A stretch of 64,000 nucleotides of DNA, taken from the NCBI RefSeq assembly GCF_000399665.1, contig NZ_KB976986.1:3032733-3096732 (forward strand). The letters run 5' to 3'. Below, in pieces: positions 33,279 to 42,093 of the stretch. Position 1 is the first letter of the stretch. The number at the start of each line of letters is the position of its first letter. Origin of the DNA: Acinetobacter calcoaceticus ANC 3811 (GTDB lineage Bacteria; Pseudomonadota; Gammaproteobacteria; Pseudomonadales; Moraxellaceae). The notes under the pieces are model-generated. The model saw only the letters and a program-made list of their open reading frames with translations. It was not told the origin of the DNA and did not search any database. A program made the position numbers and the translations under genes.

Positions 33279-34181
33279 ATGAAATCAACAATTGAAGAAC
33301 TCGTCGCGTTTATCGCAATCGTTGATACGGGTTCTTTTGTTGCGGCAGCAGAGCATTTAAAACAAACACCTTCGGGAGTTAGCCGATCTTTAACACGCTT
33401 GGAAGCTAAGTTAGATGTGACTTTGTTAGAGCGAACGACGCGTAAGTTGAAACTCACTCAAGAAGGGCAACAGTTTCTGGTAAAGGCCCGTAAAATCTTA
33501 AATGAACTAAATGCGGCTGAAGAAGAACTACAAAAATCTGATCAGGGTACTGCGGGACTCATTCGTATTGATTCAGCAACGCCGTTTGTTTTACACGTGA
33601 TTGCCCCATTAATGCATAAGTTTCGTGAGTGCTATCCAAATATTGAGATTGAGTTAAATAGTAATGATCAGGTGATTGATCTATTGCAGCAAAAAACCGA
33701 TGTGGCATTTCGGTTTGGGGAACTTAATGATTCGAGTCTTCATGCCAAACTGGTGTGTAAAAGTCGTTTATTTATTGTTGCGAGCCCAGAATATCTAGCG
33801 ATTAAAGGCACACCAACACAACCTGAACAACTCGAACAGCATGATCTGATTGGTTTTACCAGACCTGCCTATATTAATAGCTGGCCGATTAAAGTCGGCG
33901 ATGAATATTTTTTCGCACAAGCAAATATTAAAGCTTCTAGTGGTGAGACGGTACGCCAACTCACGATTAGAGGCCATGGTATCGCACGACTATCTGAATT
34001 TGAAATTTGGAAAGATATTCAAGAAGGCCGATTGATTGCATTATTTGAAGACCAAATTGAACATCAATATCAAAGCATCCATGCTGTGTATTATCAACAA
34101 GAGCATCTACCAAAACGAATCCGTTTATTCATTGAGTTTTTGGTAGAACAGTTAAAAGATGGTTTTAAAAGCGCTCTCTAA
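33279..34181 (+). CDS. LysR family regulator, YafC-like
   Basis: 300 residues. Helix-turn-helix near 1-60 (ELVAFIAIVDTGSFVAAAEHLKQTPSGVSRSLTRLEAKL), effector domain from about residue 88. It is divergent from dkgB with 120 bp between, and so is the likely regulator of the aldo-keto reductase/MFS operon. Its 3' end overlaps a convergent lipoprotein gene by 17 bp. Confidence 0.92.
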   Translation: MKSTIEELVAFIAIVDTGSFVAAAEHLKQTPSGVSRSLTRLEAKLDVTLLERTTRKLKLTQEGQQFLVKARKILNELNAAEEELQKSDQGTAGLIRIDSATPFVLHVIAPLMHKFRECYPNIEIELNSNDQVIDLLQQKTDVAFRFGELNDSSLHAKLVCKSRLFIVASPEYLAIKGTPTQPEQLEQHDLIGFTRPAYINSWPIKVGDEYFFAQANIKASSGETVRQLTIRGHGIARLSEFEIWKDIQEGRLIALFEDQIEHQYQSIHAVYYQQEHLPKRIRLFIEFLVEQLKDGFKSAL

Positions 34182-34539
34182 AAGTAGCATACCCATCAGT
34201 TGGAAAATCAACTTCTAAAATTGGAGTGGTTTGTCCCTCTGATAAATGCTGTGCCAGAAAATAGCTTTTTTGCTGTTGTCGGCAAGTAAAATATAATTTG
34301 GAAGAGGCCGAGTTCACCATGACAACTTCATTTGAGCTATTACGCTGATATTGATAATGAGAAATCGTACTAGACTCATCATCAGTGCGTTGCTCCATTT
34401 TATAGTCTTGTTGATTGGTTATTTTTAAATAACCTTCAATCAGGCTTTGGCAAACGGTATGTCTGTACTGCTCATTTTGTGGCTCAGTCTGGCAACCTGC
34501 TAAAACAACAGTAAATAACAATATAGCTTTTAATTTCAT
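34165..34539 (-). CDS. Small putative lipoprotein
   Basis: 124 residues. The signal peptide ends in the lipobox VLAGC (Cys16), so it should be lipidated and exported. The mature chain has two further cysteines (TVCQSL and FTCRQQ) that could form a disulfide. No family recognised. Convergent and slightly overlapping with the LysR gene. Confidence 0.72.
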   Translation of the reverse strand: MKLKAILLFTVVLAGCQTEPQNEQYRHTVCQSLIEGYLKITNQQDYKMEQRTDDESSTISHYQYQRNSSNEVVMVNSASSKLYFTCRQQQKSYFLAQHLSEGQTTPILEVDFPTDGYATFRERF

Positions 34540-34629
34540 GTTCTTGCTACTCTTGGAGTTGATTTATATAGCGTAAAGGTGTTCTATAAACCAGTACAGA
34601 TACAGAAATTTTTAAAAAAGCAGCACAGA

Positions 34630-36054
34630 ATGACTTTTCAATATCAGGTTCTTGCGAATCAATTAGCACATCGAATTTATCAAGATGAGCTCAAGCCTCA
34701 TCAAAAGCTGATTTCGTTACGAGATTTTTCTCGTCAGCACAGTATTAGCTTAAGCACGGCAAAAAGTTGCTATGAATTGCTTGAGGCGAGGGGGCTTATT
34801 TATGTGAAGCCAAAGTCGGGTTATTTTGTGGTTGCTCGTACTCAATCTAGTCCTATTCCGGATAGCCCAGACTTTTTGTCTTTACCTCGGCAAGTCTCAA
34901 ATCTAGAGTTGCATAACCAAATTCAAGAAGCAGCCTTACAAAGTCATCTTGTACCGTTGGGGTCGATCCAGTTGACGCCGCATTTTATTCCGATAGAGGG
35001 TTTACGTCGTTCTATTCAACGGGCTTTAAAAAATTGTCAGCCACAAGACTTTCTCTATTGTAATAAACAAGGGCATGAGCAATTAAGAAAAGCGCTTTCT
35101 GATCATTGGCGTGAAGATGGAATCTTCATTGCAACGGAAGATATTTTCATTACCAATGGTTGTATCCCTGCTTTGTCTTTAGTGATTCAGCACCTAACAG
35201 AAGTAGGTGATAGTATTTTGATTCCGACACCTACTTTTAATGGGCAGCTACAGCTTTTAGCCAGTTTAAAACGGCAGATTATTGAAATTCCAGCGCATCA
35301 TCGAGGCATTGATCTTGAACGTTTAGAGTCATTGATGCAGCAGGGTTTGGCGAAAGTTTGCCTGATGACAGCCAACTATCAAAATCCTTTAGGATATTGT
35401 TTAAGTAATGCAGAAAAACAAAAGATTGCTGAATTAGCTGCAAAGTATCAGTGCTTTATTATTGAAGACGATATTTTTGGTGAATGCGGTTACAGCAATG
35501 AACGCCCGCTACCGATTCGCTATTGGGACCGCGAAGGCTATGTCATTTGGTGTGGGTCAGTTTCTAAGTCACTGTCGAGTGCATATCGGGTAGGGTGGTT
35601 CTGTTTAAGTTCAAAGCTACAACATTTAAGACTGGAGTTACTGGCAAGTAATATTGGCGTAAATACACCGCTACAATTAGGCCTAGCCGATTTTATTTAT
35701 AGCCGTGGTTATCGAGAGCATTTAGAGCAGCTACGACCCAATCTAATGCGACAGGTCGAGCAATATCGCAGTTGTATTTTAAGAGCCTTTGAGGGCCTTC
35801 CGATTGCGTTAAGTCAGCCAGAAGGCGGCTATGCACTTTGGATACAGTTACCAAAGGAAGTAGATACCTTAGCGTTGTATTACACTGCCAAAGCTCAAGG
35901 AATTACCGTGGTACCGGGCCATGTTTTTGGTGAGGATGAACGATATCGACATTTCATTCGTTTAAATGCGGGGCATGAATTAACAGCAGATGTCCACCAA
36001 GCAATTAGTGACTTGGCGGACTGGTCACGACGACAGATGAAAACGGTGAGTTAG
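34630..36054 (+). CDS. MocR/GntR-type regulator with aminotransferase domain
   Basis: 474 residues. The N-terminal GntR winged helix (about 1-70) has LSTAKSCYELLEARGLIYVKPKSGYFV. The C-terminal part is a fold-type I aminotransferase domain with the PLP landmarks TANYQNPLGYCL, IIEDDIFGEC and the Schiff-base Lys in WCGSVSKSLSSAYRVGW. MocR proteins use PLP or an amino compound as effector; most are regulators, not enzymes. The frame can begin at a GTG at 34579, but 34630 (MTFQYQVLANQLAHRIY) matches the family start. The target is unknown; the neighbouring genes are not PLP-related. Confidence 0.87.
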   Translation: MTFQYQVLANQLAHRIYQDELKPHQKLISLRDFSRQHSISLSTAKSCYELLEARGLIYVKPKSGYFVVARTQSSPIPDSPDFLSLPRQVSNLELHNQIQEAALQSHLVPLGSIQLTPHFIPIEGLRRSIQRALKNCQPQDFLYCNKQGHEQLRKALSDHWREDGIFIATEDIFITNGCIPALSLVIQHLTEVGDSILIPTPTFNGQLQLLASLKRQIIEIPAHHRGIDLERLESLMQQGLAKVCLMTANYQNPLGYCLSNAEKQKIAELAAKYQCFIIEDDIFGECGYSNERPLPIRYWDREGYVIWCGSVSKSLSSAYRVGWFCLSSKLQHLRLELLASNIGVNTPLQLGLADFIYSRGYREHLEQLRPNLMRQVEQYRSCILRAFEGLPIALSQPEGGYALWIQLPKEVDTLALYYTAKAQGITVVPGHVFGEDERYRHFIRLNAGHELTADVHQAISDLADWSRRQMKTVS

Positions 36055-36056
36055 TT

Positions 36057-37085
36057 TTATTCTGCAAAGTCTGCTTTCAGCACAATGCGATAGCGTGCCT
36101 GACCTGAGTGTAAACGTTCAATTGCCTCATTAAGTTCTGACATTGGAAATAGCTCAATTTGAGGCGCAATTTTTTTGCGTGCCGCAAACTTTAAAAGTTG
36201 ACGCAGGGCAGCTGGTGAACCCGTAGGTGAGCCTGTCACTGACTTAGCACCACTAATAAGTGAACCTACTGAAACAGGGACAGGTTCAAGAGTAAGCCCC
36301 AAGAAGTGCAACGAACCGTTTGGTGCTAGCGTAGAAATGAAAGCACGCCAGTTTAGGGTTACGTTTACTGTGCTGAGCAATAAATCAAATTTCCCTTTTT
36401 GTGCTGTTACCGCGTCTGTATCGCGGCTATTCACGACATGATCGGCTCCCATTGCTTTAAGTTCCTCTGTTTTATCAGGGTTGGAACTAAATGCAGTGAT
36501 CTCACAGCCCCAAGCTTTAAGTAGCTTAATGGCTATATGACCTAAGCCACCAATGCCAATCACACCGACATGATGTGTTGCTTGAATCTTATGTTTAAGT
36601 AATGGGTCAAAAACGGTAATTCCGCCACAAAGTAAAGGACCAGCACTTTCAGCGTCTAAATCTTCAGGGAGGGGAATAATCCACTGCCAACCTGCACGTA
36701 CTTTATCGGCAAAACCACCAGCATGCCCGACGATGGTTGCAACATTTTCGCCGGTACAAAGGACTTGCTGACCACCAATACATTCATCACATGCTTGGCA
36801 GCTCTCTGCTGTCCAGCCAATGCCTACACGTTGTCCAATTTGTAAACCTTTGGCTTCTGAGCCTAAAGCAACAATTCGTCCAATAATTTCATGGCCTGCA
36901 ACGACAGGGTACACAGTTGAACGCCATTCATTGTTCAAAACAGAAATATCAGAATGGCATAAACCACAGTATTCAACTTTTACTTCAACCTGATGCGGTT
37001 GTAACTCACCTGCATCAAATTGGTAAGGAACCAGTTTTTCACCTGCCTGCATAGCAGCATAAGCTTGAATTGTATTATTGCTCAT
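36057..37085 (-). CDS. Zinc-dependent alcohol dehydrogenase, YahK/CAD-like
   Basis: 342 residues. MDR-family NAD(P)-dependent aldehyde reductase. Catalytic zinc ligands: Cys in YCGLCHSD and GHE in VVAGHEIIG. Structural zinc: the four cysteines in [15 protein letters not shown], spaced normally. The Rossmann motif [12 protein letters not shown] is near residue 177. It resembles E. coli YahK and cinnamyl-alcohol-type dehydrogenases of broad aldehyde range. Last gene of a run of five on the minus strand, 38 bp after tag, with its own AAGGAG ribosome site. Confidence 0.9.
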   Translation of the reverse strand: MSNNTIQAYAAMQAGEKLVPYQFDAGELQPHQVEVKVEYCGLCHSDISVLNNEWRSTVYPVVAGHEIIGRIVALGSEAKGLQIGQRVGIGWTAESCQACDECIGGQQVLCTGENVATIVGHAGGFADKVRAGWQWIIPLPEDLDAESAGPLLCGGITVFDPLLKHKIQATHHVGVIGIGGLGHIAIKLLKAWGCEITAFSSNPDKTEELKAMGADHVVNSRDTDAVTAQKGKFDLLLSTVNVTLNWRAFISTLAPNGSLHFLGLTLEPVPVSVGSLISGAKSVTGSPTGSPAALRQLLKFAARKKIAPQIELFPMSELNEAIERLHSGQARYRIVLKADFAE

Positions 37086-37123
37086 CGGAAACTCCTTAAG
37101 CGGGTTTGATCCGTTATGGTGGG

Positions 37124-37684
37124 TTATGAAGCTTTAAATTGACAACTGTTTTCATGATCATTGACCATGCCTACTGCTTGCATAAAAGCATAACAGGTGG
37201 TTGGGCCGACGAATTTGAAGCCATTCTTTTTAAGAGTTTTGGAAAGTTTTACGCTGAGTTCGGTTTGTGCTGGCGCCTGACGATAATCTACAACATCGTT
37301 TTGTTGTGGGGCCGCATCTACAAATTGCCAAAGCCATGTAGTGACATCACCGACTTGTGCTTTGAGTGCTTGCCAAGCAATTGCATTATCACGAATTGCT
37401 TTAAGTTTGCCTAAGTGGCGAATTAAACCCGCATCGGATAATTTTAGTTCTAAAAAGTCATCTGTGAATGTAGCAATGTCTGCAATAGAGTGATTAAAAA
37501 AGTGCTCTCGGTAGCTTTCTCTTTTTTTCAGTACAGTAATCCAAGATAAGCCTGCTTGCTGGCCTTCAAGACAAAGCATTTCAAATAAACGTGCTTCATT
37601 GTGTTCTGGTTTGCCCCATTCTTCATCATGGTAAGCAATATAGAGAGGATCGTTGGAACACCATCCGCAGCGTTGAGTTTTCAT
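37124..37684 (-). CDS. tag: DNA-3-methyladenine glycosylase I
   Basis: 186 residues. It removes 3-methyladenine from alkylated DNA. The family N-terminus [20 protein letters not shown] carries the zinc-binding Cys and His, the EGQQAGLSW segment holds the base-binding Glu and Trp, and the C-terminal [11 protein letters not shown] supplies the other zinc ligands. Ribosome site AAGGAG upstream. It lies in a tight minus-strand gene run with mutY, another base-excision enzyme. Confidence 0.96.
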   Translation of the reverse strand: MKTQRCGWCSNDPLYIAYHDEEWGKPEHNEARLFEMLCLEGQQAGLSWITVLKKRESYREHFFNHSIADIATFTDDFLELKLSDAGLIRHLGKLKAIRDNAIAWQALKAQVGDVTTWLWQFVDAAPQQNDVVDYRQAPAQTELSVKLSKTLKKNGFKFVGPTTCYAFMQAVGMVNDHENSCQFKAS

Positions 37685-37716
37685 GTGATGATGCTCCTTA
37701 TATTTATCTTAGAATT

Positions 37717-37962
37717 TTAAAGTTTAAACAGCACCCATTCATTTGGGCGCGTATCCCAATAATACAGTTCAGCTTGAGTTAAGTCTTCAAACTTTAGCCA
37801 AAAGTCTTTACCAACTTTATCTGAAAAACCGGTACTGATTAGCAGGGCATCATCACTGATTTCCATGATCCAGCCTTGATAGCTATTGCCATTTAAAATG
37901 ATCTTTTGCTGATTGCCTGACTCGGCAAACTCTACTAAGCGATTGATCAGCGCTTCCGACAT
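37717..37962 (-). CDS. Small protein with an Sm-like (Hfq-type) motif
   Basis: 81 residues, no signal peptide. IILNGNSYQGWIMEISDDALLIST (about residues 20-43) shares the spacing of the Sm1 signature in Hfq, where the stretch reads NG-x3-QG followed by I-x3-D and an isoleucine-rich strand. The helix before it (ALINRLVEFAESG) also fits the Sm fold. The second Sm motif (YKHAIS in Hfq) is not recognisable; instead a DLTQAELYYWD segment follows. No family name known to me. Starts 9 bp after the M23 gene with an AGGAA ribosome site, so it is in that operon. The fold is inference from pattern. Confidence 0.78.
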   Translation of the reverse strand: MSEALINRLVEFAESGNQQKIILNGNSYQGWIMEISDDALLISTGFSDKVGKDFWLKFEDLTQAELYYWDTRPNEWVLFKL

Positions 37963-37971
37963 AAAGTGTTC

Positions 37972-38508
37972 CTAGCGTAAATAAGAATAAGGGTTAACAG
38001 CACCACGTCCTTTACCATCTAGATAAAGTCCGTAATGAAGATGTGGTGAAGTATAACGTGCATTGCCCGTATTGCCGACATAACCGATTAGATCACCTTT
38101 TTTGATGTAGTCACCTACATTTAAGCCACGTCTGTGACCATCAAGATGAGCATAATAATGCCATGTTCCCGCTGGGCCTAAAATCCAGATGACTTTGCCA
38201 CCTAAGTTGTTATTACGAAGATCTGCAACGAGTCCTTCGGTTGCACTGTACACTTTGGTTCCACGTGGAGCCAAAATATCAATTCCTTCGTGACTACGAC
38301 CCTGACTGCGAGCTGCTCCCCATGTGTCTTTTAATTCGTCTCGATCGACACCTTTCACTGGTACAGGCAGTCGATTTGGAAGCTGCATACTTTTGAGCTT
38401 GATGACTTGAGCGGGTGGAAGAGGGGCAGGTTTTTTGGGTGCACTGGCACAGGCAGCCAATAGAATAATGAGAAAACCAAGTGAGAAATGAGAAACAAAA
38501 CGTCGCAC
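37972..38508 (-). CDS. M23 family peptidase-like lipoprotein (LytM domain)
   Basis: 178 residues. A lipobox signal (ILLAAC, Cys20) anchors it to a membrane. The LytM domain starts near residue 60: the zinc ligands HEGID (HxxxD) and HLHYG (HxH) are both present, along with WHYYAHLDG, so it may be an active DD-endopeptidase acting on peptidoglycan. The start is a GTG at 38508, supported by GGGAG upstream. Lies 47 bp after mutY and 9 bp before the small Sm-like gene. Confidence 0.9.
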   Translation of the reverse strand: MRRFVSHFSLGFLIILLAACASAPKKPAPLPPAQVIKLKSMQLPNRLPVPVKGVDRDELKDTWGAARSQGRSHEGIDILAPRGTKVYSATEGLVADLRNNNLGGKVIWILGPAGTWHYYAHLDGHRRGLNVGDYIKKGDLIGYVGNTGNARYTSPHLHYGLYLDGKGRGAVNPYSYLR

Positions 38509-38555
38509 AAAATACTCCCTGTCACAGCCATATCAAAATTATTTTACCCACTATG

Positions 38556-39590
38556 TCACGAACGACTCGTCGAGATCAATTTTTTCATAGCTGTTGGAAC
38601 ACCTTTAGCAATAGCTTGTTCTGGGCTTAGCCATTGGCCTTCAAGTTCAATTGCTAGATGTTCTTTTTGGTCAGGTTCCACGTGGAACGTGTGAGCATTA
38701 AGTAGCCATGTAAAGTGAGTGAAGCTATGACTGATCTGGAAGGTCTGCGGTTGAGGTTGCAGTTTAAATTGCTGACTTAAGCTCAGTCGCTCATGTTCCT
38801 TTTCTAAAATAGGTAAACAAAATAAACCGCCCCATAGACCATGGGCTTGGCGTTGTTGCCAAAACCATTCGTCTTCGCACTGAATAATGAGAACATCTGC
38901 GGTTCTAACAGGTGGTGTTTTTTTCGGTTTCTTAAAAGGTAATTCTTGTTCTAAACCTTGCTGATAAGCCTGACAATGAGCCTGCATTGGACAATATAAA
39001 CACAGCGGTTTTTTGGGCGTACAGATAGTTGCACCCAAGTCCATAATGGCCTGAGTATAGTCATGGTTACGATGTGTCGGGCAAAGCTCTTCAGCCAGTT
39101 TCCACATTTCACGTTCGTGTAGAGGTTTGCTTAAATCATCTTCAATAGCAAAGAAACGAGCTAAGACGCGTTTCACGTTGCCATCCATAATGACACCGTA
39201 CTGACGTAAACCCAAAGACATGAGCGCACCTGCGGTAGAGGGACCAATGCCCGGTAGTGCAATCCATTCTTCTAGCGTTTCAGGAAATTTGCCCTGCTGA
39301 GTAACAAGACTGGCAGCTTTATGCAAATTGCGCGCACGGGCGTAATAGCCAAGCCCTGCCCAGTAAGGCGCTACTTCATCCCAAGTTGCATGACCTAACG
39401 TCTCTACAGTGGGGAAGCGCTCCATAAAGCGGTCAAAATATTGCAGAACCGTTTTCACCTGAGTCTGTTGTAGCATAATCTCAGAAACCCAAACTTTGTA
39501 CGGATCATCTGCAACTTGCCAAGGCAAATCATGACGACCATGTTGATCGAACCAGTTTAAAAGGGCATCAGAAAAAGAAAATTCAGGCAT
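38556..39590 (-). CDS. mutY: A/G-specific adenine glycosylase
   Basis: 344 residues. It removes adenine mispaired with 8-oxoguanine. Helix-hairpin-helix LPGIGPSTAGALMSL, catalytic Asp in IMDGNVKRVLAR, Glu in EIMLQQTQV, and the 4Fe-4S ligands C-x6-C-x2-C-x5-C in CTPKKPLCLYCPMQAHC. The C-terminal NUDIX-like domain that reads 8-oxoG follows from about residue 225. First gene of a minus-strand run. No clear ribosome site precedes it. Confidence 0.96.
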   Translation of the reverse strand: MPEFSFSDALLNWFDQHGRHDLPWQVADDPYKVWVSEIMLQQTQVKTVLQYFDRFMERFPTVETLGHATWDEVAPYWAGLGYYARARNLHKAASLVTQQGKFPETLEEWIALPGIGPSTAGALMSLGLRQYGVIMDGNVKRVLARFFAIEDDLSKPLHEREMWKLAEELCPTHRNHDYTQAIMDLGATICTPKKPLCLYCPMQAHCQAYQQGLEQELPFKKPKKTPPVRTADVLIIQCEDEWFWQQRQAHGLWGGLFCLPILEKEHERLSLSQQFKLQPQPQTFQISHSFTHFTWLLNAHTFHVEPDQKEHLAIELEGQWLSPEQAIAKGVPTAMKKLISTSRS

Positions 39591-39666
39591 GAACAGCTAT
39601 TGAAGAGAAGTAAGGGCTAAATTATAGCTGAAATTTTGTTTAAAGCGGGCGAATAGCGAGAGTATG

Positions 39667-39703
39667 TTAAAACAGAGATTACCTGATAATGAGCAATCTC
39701 TGT
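39667..39703 (-). terminator. Terminator of the HIT gene
   Basis: ACAGAGATT (39672-39680) pairs with AATCTCTGT (39695-39703) around a 14-base loop. On the minus strand it follows the HIT stop codon and is followed by TTTTAAC. Confidence 0.7.
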
Positions 39704-39720
39704 TTCATGTATAAAAAGGA

Positions 39721-40083
39721 TTAATCCTTTTGTACACCCCAACGTTGGTCAAGTTTCAACGGTTGGTTTTTGTAGTACGGAATGACATGAATGTGGAAAT
39801 GATCTGAATTTTGTCCGAACACTTCACCATCATTGAAACCAATATGGAAACCGTCTGGTTGATGGCGAAGTTGTGTTTCGTGGCGCGCAATTTCAAGAAG
39901 TGTAAGTAAGCCTTGATGTTCTTTAGAAGTGATATCAAAAAAAGAACGAACATGGCGCAGTGGCGTTACCACACAGTGGCCTTTAGATAGCGGATTAGAA
40001 TCAGGCAAAATTACAGCAAATTCATTCTTATCAATGATGTCATATTCATCAAATTCGCAATACGGACATTTCTTGTCAGTCAT
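39721..40083 (-). CDS. HIT family protein
   Basis: 120 residues. The histidine triad reads DHFHIHVIP near residue 95, that is H-x-H-x-H, the nucleotide-binding and catalytic motif of HIT hydrolases and transferases. Two cysteines in KCPYC at the N-terminus may bind zinc, as in some HIT proteins. Substrate not assignable. GAGGAT ribosome site; alone, with a terminator after it. Confidence 0.9.
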   Translation of the reverse strand: MTDKKCPYCEFDEYDIIDKNEFAVILPDSNPLSKGHCVVTPLRHVRSFFDITSKEHQGLLTLLEIARHETQLRHQPDGFHIGFNDGEVFGQNSDHFHIHVIPYYKNQPLKLDQRWGVQKD

Positions 40084-40225
40084 TGTTGTATCCTCTCATG
40101 TTATTCCATTAAACCCCGAGTGCGGGAAATAAGACTAGGCTTTGCTCTAGCTCAACGGGAGTATAGTTATTGAAGTATGGTTTAAAAAATACAGTAAAAA
40201 TATTGCAAAGTCATAAACATTTAAG

Positions 40226-40253
40226 GGAGCAAATGCGAAAAAACATTTGCTCC
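40226..40253 (-). terminator. Hairpin after the dienelactone hydrolase gene
   Basis: GGAGCAAATG and CATTTGCTCC form a perfect 10-bp stem around an eight-base loop, 13 bp from the stop codon. There is no T run on the minus strand, so termination would be weak. Confidence 0.5.
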
Positions 40254-40266
40254 AAATTGGCTTCTT

Positions 40267-41004
40267 TTATTTTAAAGTACGATCTAACAAAGCGTACATT
40301 TTAGCAAGGCCTTGTTTTTCAGCTTCGCTATTGTAGCCAAGGTCTACACCGTTTGCTTTCGCTTTTTCATCTGCAAGCGGGTTACTAAAGCCATGTTTAG
40401 CACCTTCTAAAACCACTACTTCGTGTTTAACCTCAGCAGCTTGCATCTCTTTTTCAAAATTAGCAACATCTTCTAAGGTGACCATGCTATCTAGTTCACC
40501 ATGTAGTACTAAAACTTCACCTTGAATGCTGCCTTTTTGAGCAGGTGCTTTCGGAGCTAATGTAGCATGGAACGTTATAATTGATTTAAGTGGCGCACCT
40601 GAACGAGCAAGGTCTAACACGACTTTACCACCATAGCAAAAGCCAATTGCAGCAAGTTTTTCACTATTTACTTCTGGTTGGGCCGCTAGAGTTTGAAGCG
40701 CTGCATTGGCACGATCAGTAACCGTGTCTAAATTTTCAAATGTCTGCATCATCCATTCATAGGCTTGAGCGGCAGTCGAGGTTACTTTTTTATCGCCATA
40801 CATATCAATTGCAAGCGCAGCATAGCCATGTTCAGCAAGCTCACGTGCACGTTGTTCAGTATATTCGTTACGACCCCACCACTCAGGACCAACAATCACA
40901 CCCGCAACAGGTGTTTCACTATCTGGAGCCGCAAAGTAACCAATTAAATGGCTGCCATCTGGTGCAGTATATTGAATTTCACGGGTTTTAATTGCTGTAC
41001 TCAT
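40267..41004 (-). CDS. Dienelactone hydrolase family protein
   Basis: 245 residues, alpha/beta hydrolase. The triad is visible: nucleophile Cys in AAIGFCYGGKV (family motif G-x-C-x-G-G), Asp in HGELDSMVTLE, and His in GAKHGFSNP. True dienelactone hydrolases open the lactone in chlorocatechol breakdown, but many relatives hydrolyse other esters and no catechol gene is beside it. An AGGATTAAGG site precedes the ATG. Single gene. Confidence 0.88.
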   Translation of the reverse strand: MSTAIKTREIQYTAPDGSHLIGYFAAPDSETPVAGVIVGPEWWGRNEYTEQRARELAEHGYAALAIDMYGDKKVTSTAAQAYEWMMQTFENLDTVTDRANAALQTLAAQPEVNSEKLAAIGFCYGGKVVLDLARSGAPLKSIITFHATLAPKAPAQKGSIQGEVLVLHGELDSMVTLEDVANFEKEMQAAEVKHEVVVLEGAKHGFSNPLADEKAKANGVDLGYNSEAEKQGLAKMYALLDRTLK

Positions 41005-41126
41005 GACCTTAATCCTGAAATTTAAAGAGATTTAAACACGCTTGATTAAAGCATAAAAAGATAAAAGTAATATCAATAACTATGTAAGAATCTACATCAA
41101 AACAAAAGATAGAAAGCTTCACGCAA

Positions 41127-41158
41127 TAAAAAAGAAGGAAACTAGTTCCTTCTTTTTA
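41127..41158 (-). terminator. Terminator of the YtjA-like gene
   Basis: AAAAGAAGGAA and TTCCTTCTTTT flank ACTAG; both strands have a T run. It lies 17 bp past the YtjA-like stop codon. Confidence 0.85.
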
Positions 41159-41174
41159 GGTGATCATGATTAGG

Positions 41175-41333
41175 TTACGTTCTGCCTCGCGAAATGAATC
41201 CAATTACGGCGAGAATTACAGCCACAACTAATAAAATCACGGCAAAGTCTTTAGATAACCCTGCAACACCACCAAACCCTAATAGACTGGCAATGAGTGC
41301 AATCACTGCAAAAATGATAGCCCAACGGAACAT
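41175..41333 (-). CDS. DUF1328/YtjA-like small membrane protein
   Basis: 52 residues: [21 protein letters not shown], a short polar stretch (LSKDF), then a second hydrophobic segment ending GFISRGRT. Two membrane spans and this sequence are typical of the YtjA/UPF0391 family of stress-linked small proteins of unknown function. A strong AGGAG ribosome site precedes the ATG. Confidence 0.88.
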   Translation of the reverse strand: MFRWAIIFAVIALIASLLGFGGVAGLSKDFAVILLVVAVILAVIGFISRGRT

Positions 41334-41526
41334 ATGCTGTTCTCCTTATTTTTTCATTGTCGTTTTACTATATAGCGTGTTTTTTGCACCGAATGTGTCG
41401 TTTATGTGGTTGAAATGTATATTAAACAATCATTTTGTGATGTTAGGAATACAGCTTCTTTTTTCGTACAGATCACTTCAATGCTATACTTACACACTGT
41501 TTTATCTCATCAGCTGCTAAAAAATT

Positions 41527-41985
41527 ATGTCTACCGAGACCTCACTTCGTCCACTCTTCTGGAAAAACTATCCACTAGAGCAACTTACTCAAATTGAGTG
41601 GGAAGCTTTATGCGATGGCTGTGGTTTGTGCTGTCTGGTTAAGCTTGAAGATGAAGATACTCATGAGGTGGCTTATACCAAAGTGGCGTGCAAGTTACTT
41701 GATTGTGGTACAGGGCGTTGTTCGGACTATTCAAATCGTCAGCAGCAAGTACCTGACTGCCTGCAATTAACGGTTGAATCTTTAAAAACAATTCACTGGT
41801 TACCATCGAGCTGTGCTTATAAACGCTTGAATGAAGGTAAAAACCTACCTTCTTGGCACTATTTAAATACAGGCTCTAGACAAAGCGTAGTTAACGCGAA
41901 AAAGTCAGTTGCGGGACGTTGTATTTCTGAAGTCGATGTTCATGAAGATGATCTTGAAGATTACGTTGTAAGATGGGTGCGCTAA
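41527..41985 (+). CDS. YcgN-like cysteine cluster protein (UPF0260)
   Basis: 152 residues, cytosolic. Cysteine-rich: DGCGLCC in the first third, then CKLLDCGTGRC and CLQL further on, plus SSCAYKR. This layout matches the YcgN/UPF0260 family, presumed metal-binding, role unknown. No membrane segment or signal. Single gene. Confidence 0.9.
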   Translation: MSTETSLRPLFWKNYPLEQLTQIEWEALCDGCGLCCLVKLEDEDTHEVAYTKVACKLLDCGTGRCSDYSNRQQQVPDCLQLTVESLKTIHWLPSSCAYKRLNEGKNLPSWHYLNTGSRQSVVNAKKSVAGRCISEVDVHEDDLEDYVVRWVR

Positions 41986-42093
41986 TATGCTCGTGATGGG
42001 CATTTTTAATTACAACGTATTATAAAGTAACATTTTATCGTAAATTTTTTGCTCATCTCCGTTATATAACAATAAAAACAAAAGGAGATAAAA

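Noticed and set aside
41194..41520. 108-codon frame on the + strand beside the YtjA-like gene
   Set aside because: It runs antisense over the YtjA-like gene (41175-41333), which has a strong ribosome site and a family match; the rest is promoter DNA of the next gene.
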